Assembly (NCBI GenBank): GCA_021234155.1
Contig: JAJEKV010000002.1
Location: forward strand, 28,951,115 to 29,015,114
DNA: 64,000 nucleotides
Source: Isoetes taiwanensis
Taxonomy: Eukaryota > Streptophyta > Lycopodiopsida > Isoetales > Isoetaceae
Direction of reading: 5' to 3'
Part shown: piece after piece, positions 59,391-64,000 of the stretch
How positions within the stretch are numbered: the stretch's first letter is position 1
Layout of the letters: each line of letters begins with the position of its first letter
Notes under the pieces: generated by a model
What the model was told of the DNA's origin: nothing
The model's database searches: none
Seen by the model: only the letters and a program-made list of their open reading frames with translations
Translations under genes and position numbers: made by a program

Positions 59391-59692
59391 ACAGATTTAA
59401 AGAGCCATAACTCACCCAAAACCACCTCCAAATTAGATGAAATTTATTGCAATAGGATCATTAAGAAGTCTCCTAGATGCTCACACCCTTAGACTACCTA
59501 TAAAATACCTAGTTGGACCTTGAAATGATAGACATATCCAAAACCTAAAAATTTCACAAATTATGGTTTTGCCTGTAAATATACCCATAACCCTCATTTG
59601 CAACCTACAGTCTCACTCCTCACTCCAAGGCGATTTTCCTGCTTACAGTGGCTCTTGCATATCTGTTTGTTGAACCCATTCACATCAGCATT
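59391..59692. other. Promoter-like flank similar to that of the H3-like gene
   Basis: Contains AAACCTAAAAATT, a TATA-like CTGTAAATATACCC and CAGTCTCACTCCTCACTCCA. It resembles 57255-57345, which has AAACCTAAAACTC, CTATAAATAAACC and TTCTCACTGTACTCCTCC. Confidence 0.4.
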
Positions 59693-60612
59693 ATGACCAC
59701 TTCTTCTTTAACCCGGGCAATAATAAGTTTGCTGCGCTCCTTCTGGGTCCCATAGGCCGATTGGCCTCAGTGGACGATAAAAAATCATTCTCATTCTCAT
59801 TCTTTCAGGCAATGGTATAATGCCACTGCTCATGTGGCAGAGACCGACATCAACTCTGTCTTTGTTGTCTTCTAGAAAGAAGTTGATGTAGATGCCACCA
59901 TAGTATTACCAAGAGATCATGTGAGAATTCTAAGCTAAGATAGGCCCTTCTTTGGTAGAGATCCCCCTATGCATAGGGTACTTCGCATCTAAGACAGCTC
60001 TCCAAGCCGCACTGAGCGATGCCCCCAACATTGCCAAATACTTAGAAAATAGAGCTGCTCGCATGCCAGACTACATGACTATATCTATAAACATGAAGAG
60101 ATATTTCTCTTATACTGCAGCTGTAGCCATCTTCTTGTCCCACCAAGCCTAAACTCAAATAGGGGAACCCTCTATTCAGCCAATGAACATAGAACCCCCT
60201 GCCTCCACAGCAGAAAAGCAGCTGCTCCTGGAGTATAACACGACTGCGACATCGAAAGCCTCATCGATGTCGACCCCATCAAGGAGCAGCAGCAAACAGA
60301 GCAGGAACTTCAGGGCTTCGATGAAGGCCTGAGAACGACGAGGACAGCTCCCCCACTCGGGTTAGGCATCATCAGCTTAAAACCTGGTCATGGTACCTCC
60401 TACTGCACGACATCAAGAATCTTCCAGAGTGCAGAGACAGAGGATACAGGATGGACGAGCTCCTACACCTCCTATGCCAACAGGCCGACCTCGATGACTT
60501 CATCGACCGGGAAACTCAAGACTTCCCCATCAGCATATGGGAAGCCCACACCTACACGGGGCAGTCATCATCCGACATCGAGGCCTATAGCAACATCCGA
60601 CAAACAAGGTGA
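59693..60612 (+). pseudogene. Unidentified broken ORF set
   Basis: After an ATG at 59693 (MTTSSLTRA) a retroposon tail interrupts (59745-59815). From 59952 the frame reads MVEIPLCIGYFASKTALQAA, DAPNIAKYLENRAARMPDYM and INMKRYFSYTAAVAIFLSHQ, a stop, then EPPASTAEKQLLLEYN and SKASSMSTPSRSSSKQSRNF to another stop near 60331. In a different frame 60385-60612 reads LLLHDIKNLPECRDRGYRMD and ELLHLLCQQADLDDFIDRET to a stop. Protein-like composition and a shared promoter-like flank suggest a real ancestor, but I recognise no family. It could be a retroelement ORF or a second gene of the same captured set as the H3-like gene. Confidence 0.35.
59745..59815 (+). mobile_element. Retroposon 3' tail
   Basis: GGTCCCATAGGCCGATTGGC, CTCAGTGGACGATAAAAAA, then (TCATTC)n. 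Shares its end with 53390-53440. Confidence 0.45.
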
Positions 60613-63600
60613 CGGTGCAAACGCACTAATGACCTGTGGTGCAATTGCAGATTCCTTTTTCAAAAACACCAAAATTTGGTACTTTTGGCATATTTTTTAA
60701 AACATAAGAACAAAAAAAAAGGTTGCACATTGAAAAGAACCATTTTTGGAGTGCGCGAAAATATTGTGGTCAAAGTAGAACAAAAAATGGGCACAAGATT
60801 GCAAAATACATTACACATAGCCTATGCGCGCATAGAGAGAGAGACACATTAGTTCAAATACGTAGGAGAGATATAAGCTCATGAAAATGTAATCATCACA
60901 TTTGCATTAAACAAGGCCAATTTCGTTTTTAAGCGTCAAGCGGAACCTTTTTGAATAGCGATTTGTCTATGCGCGCATAGACAGAGATAGTCAATTTTAA
61001 GTACTCTAGAAAGAATGCAAGTCAAATAATAAATAATAATGGCACTTGAACTCGATTAGGTCGAAGAGTTTTAAATATCAAGTGGAACTTGCTTAGCATG
61101 AAGGTTTTCTTTGTTGTTGTCATCTTCGTCAATCGTTTTAACAGTGGTATCAAGTGGATTCCCTTTTCAAATCTAAAATGTTTGCCTGTTTTAGGGTCTC
61201 AGATGTAAACTTTGTTTAAAAGGAATGTAAAACAAGCATAATTCAAATCTAAAATTCATGCCTGTTTTAGAGTCTCAAATGTAAACTTTGTTTAAAAGGA
61301 TTAATAGCAATGTAAAACAACCACATTTGTGAAGACAACCATAAACACAAGTTGTAGAAAAAAAAATTATACATTTGAATTGCATTGAAGCGAATGAGAA
61401 ATTTGAAAGGCAGCATTTATTATATTTCACAAAGCAAGCAACTACAGGAAGATCACAAAGCAAGCAACATATCAACTGACATTAAAATCTTTAAAGATCA
61501 ATTGTTCATCTTTACATAATATATATAAAACCAGGTGTTTGCCTCTGTAAGCGGAAATGTAGATTCCTTCCTTTAATTGTACTTCTTAACTGGTGTACAA
61601 GCATTAGAATTTGATGCATCTTTGCTCAACATTTCCCAATAAGAACTAAAGACCAAATAATAAAAGCTCATGGCATGGACATATAAATGCCTATGAGCGC
61701 ATAGGATGAACGAAAACAAAAAGTACCACTTGTTTATGTGGGCATAGAAAGGAACTCCTAAATAATATGTCATTTCTATAACACCTAGTTCAACATCTAG
61801 CCTATACTTGCATAGGGTAGAGCTTTAAAATATATCGCTTGTCCATGCGCGCATAGACAAGCAACAATATTTAAAAGCTCTCGGCTATGCGCACATAGAT
61901 AACATTTAAAACCACAGTTCCATTGAATGTAATTAAAATGTGAAGATTACGTACAGCTGCAGAGGGAAAACCTTTGAGAAACAATCAGGAAATTTTCAAA
62001 GCCCTCTTGGTCCTTGAATCCAAATAATTAAATCCTTGAGATCTTTCAGAAATAATTGATCTTGCTAGAATTATAACAATATTCTAACAACCTTACTTGA
62101 GCATGGGTAGAAAGTTCGGATAAAAGAAAAGGCCATGAATGCTGATCATATCCCTGCAACTAAGTGTTCTAGCTGCAAATTTTTAAACAAAACTATGTTA
62201 AAACTCGTAAGTGAATTACTACGTTGTTACAAGAAAGAATTTAAATCATAAAGTTAACTGAACATGCTTCTTTAAATCATAAACTTAACTGAACACGCTT
62301 TTAAAGGCAAGTTGTTGTTCCAGAAACAAAGCAAATACAGGCATCTGGCTCTAGAAATTACTTGCAAAGAGAAGAAATAACTCAGAATATCTCAAATTTT
62401 TACCTGAAAGTGCTTGCAAAATCATCAAAATCCACCTGCGAAATCACCTTCTAAATCACCTCAAACCTCATTTTACAAAAGAGAAAGGACCAAATTTATC
62501 TGCAAGATTGCCCCATAATGCTTTTCCATAAGTTTTCAGAGTAGAAACGGCAGAACTATGAGATCAATAGATAGAATCTTCTTACCTCAGAAATCATGCT
62601 AGGGTTAGAGAAATACAGAAGTAATCCTGCTGCAAAAGTGTTAGTATAATAAGATCTCAAGTTCTAGTCTCTTATATATTGAATTAATATCTTGCACTCA
62701 AATAGATACAATAGATTTATCACAACTGCAATATGATATTTACTTGTTTAAAATAAACACAAGAATCATAGATAAGCCATCGAAAAATACTGTAGCACAT
62801 TATTGCATATTACTGTTCAAAAGAGATCGCCCATTACACTGTAGCAGAAGATAATTTTTACCTTATACAACTGTTCCGGATCTTCCTCTGATTCCTGTGT
62901 CTTCCCGCAGATCTGCCTTCCGCAAGATCTTCCCACCAGATCTGCCTTCAAGATCTGCCTTCCAGATCTTCCTCCGATTCCTCAGAAAATCTTCAAGGCG
63001 TCCCGATGTCCGATTAAGTTTTAAAGCTATGTCCGGGCTGAAAAAAAAAAAACTTTGCCCTATCGCCAGCGCCAACATCGAAAACTTTCCCATGCGCGCA
63101 TAGCCCCTACCTACCATGTTACCTCCTACCCACCCATTTTTTCTACCATGTTCTTGTTTCTACCTACCTAGTTTCTCCCAACTTACCATTATTTGTTTAT
63201 CTTTTTTTTTTACACAAAAGGTTGCAATCTAGGTATCCTAACAATATCTTCTTGACTAAGCCTACTATGAGCACTTAGCTTGACAACATTTTGGTGTGCA
63301 AAGTGACAACTCGTGTCTTCAAGTTGGTTCTACTTAGATAGCTCAGTAACATTGTCTTCCTTAGCCATGGGTATACACATGCATAACGTTGTGCTAAGTC
63401 ATGATATTTTGCATTATTGTTAATTCTATAACACCCTTTCCAATGGTTCACACTCTTGTGTAGTCACAAAGGCTGCTTTCATGGATAGCCTCACAATGCT
63501 TTAACAAACATCCACTACATCACATATTGTTGTGTAGTCATAGTGCTATGCACGCATAGCCTCACAATAATTTTAATATTATAATAAGTTATTTATGAGC

Positions 63601-64000
63601 CTTGTTGCCACTTTCAACGTTGTAAAACGTAAAATTCATGTGACCATGAAATGCTTAGGACATTCATCTGAACTTTTGGCAATGTGGTATTCAATATGAT
63701 TTTTGTAGTCTCCCAGATTTAGCATGATATCTTAAGTTTGCAAAACACCTAAAACTTAAGTTTTGATACACCAATATGCATATTGAAATCAAGAAATTCA
63801 TGTTATGGCATCACACCCAAAAATGGAAGCTTGCATTTAAAATGGAGGGCAATTTTAAATTTGAACTACAAAAAATGGTAGATGTTTAAGGTGATGACCA
63901 GTCTGAAGGAGTTGATGAGTACATGACATTCCAATACCTGCTCTTCTTAAAAGCCGTAAGCTACTCGTGTAATTTGAGTATTTGTACAGCTATACATGAC
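60613..64000. other. AT-rich non-coding DNA with dispersed CTATGCGCGCATAG palindromes
   Basis: Copies of the 14-bp palindrome or one- to three-base variants lie at 60822, 60967, 61691, 61802, 61843, 61885, 63090 and 63546. A doubled block, TTTGCCTGTTTTAGGGTCTC-like, occurs at 61170-61235 and 61258-61300. AGATCTGCCTTC words repeat at 62910-62970. No gene recognised; the frame at 62863-63117 follows these words. Confidence 0.7.

Noticed and set aside
62863-63117. 84-codon Lys/Arg-rich ORF
   Set aside because: Follows the AGATCTGCCTTC repeat words and an A-run.

Overview
The window looks like nuclear DNA of a land plant, most probably a large, repeat-rich fern genome (Ceratopteris- or Adiantum-like). 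The evidence is plant-type spliceosomal exons, PLS-type pentatricopeptide (PPR) remnants, a plant-type SAPS-domain (PP6 regulatory subunit) remnant, Ty3/gypsy elements primed by initiator-Met tRNA, LINE debris, and two copies of transposon-type proteins with DUF7869-like and HGKGxHDGxGA signatures that abound in ferns and mosses. There is no bacterial gene organisation and no intact long gene. The organism call is an inference.

Layout. 1-2.3 kb: decayed transposon-type gene (minus strand). 2.3-3.2 kb: low-complexity DNA and a possible short 5' exon. 3.5-7.6 kb: an unusual non-coding block built from CpG-rich perfect or near-perfect palindromes, composite repeats and duplicated long foldbacks, with ankyrin-like exon debris (5.3-5.6 kb) and an unidentified ORF (5.9-6.2 kb). 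8.2-12.3 kb: Ty3/gypsy-type element with gag but no pol, whose LTRs carry tRNA-like A and B boxes. 12.4-14.2 kb: second decayed transposon-type gene (plus). 14.6-19.2 kb: two LINE remnants in tandem. 19.2-31 kb: mostly non-coding, with small duplications, a short B12D/NDUFA4-like ORF (27.5 kb), a PPR pseudogene (28.2-28.9 kb) and a Cys-free CACGTG-rich repeat (29.7-30.4 kb).

31-52 kb: exons of one minus-strand gene (AT-hook and low-complexity protein) lie at 51.7-51.95 kb and at 31.2-31.7 kb. They are separated by about 19.9 kb bracketed by a 26-bp exact direct repeat. Inside are a LINE tail, a multi-kb composite GAATCT-rich repeat flanked by (TA)n, an isolated first exon of a GRPPGA/SAP-like protein (40.1-40.4 kb), a 138-bp (TA)n tract, an inverted GAATCT segment, SAPS-domain exon remnants disrupted by a 539-bp tandem duplication (47.3-48.95 kb), and a PPR pseudogene (49.9-50.4 kb).

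52-64 kb: gypsy integrase and LTR debris (minus), a GC-rich segment, a 5' LTR with primer-binding site (55.2-56.7 kb), then the most striking item: a decayed histone H3-like gene at 57.4-59.0 kb. It has an MARSK(stop)TAR N-terminus and a full H3 fold colinear with H3/CENH3, and is bracketed by four copies of a structured dyad motif. A second unidentified broken ORF set follows at 59.7-60.6 kb, then AT-rich DNA with a dispersed CTATGCGCGCATAG palindrome.

Most coding signals here are broken by stops, frameshifts or missing exons, so the window reads as a graveyard of mobile elements and gene fragments rather than a working operon-like system. The best candidates for new biology are the H3-like gene with its flanking dyads, the palindrome arrays, and the insertion-split gene.
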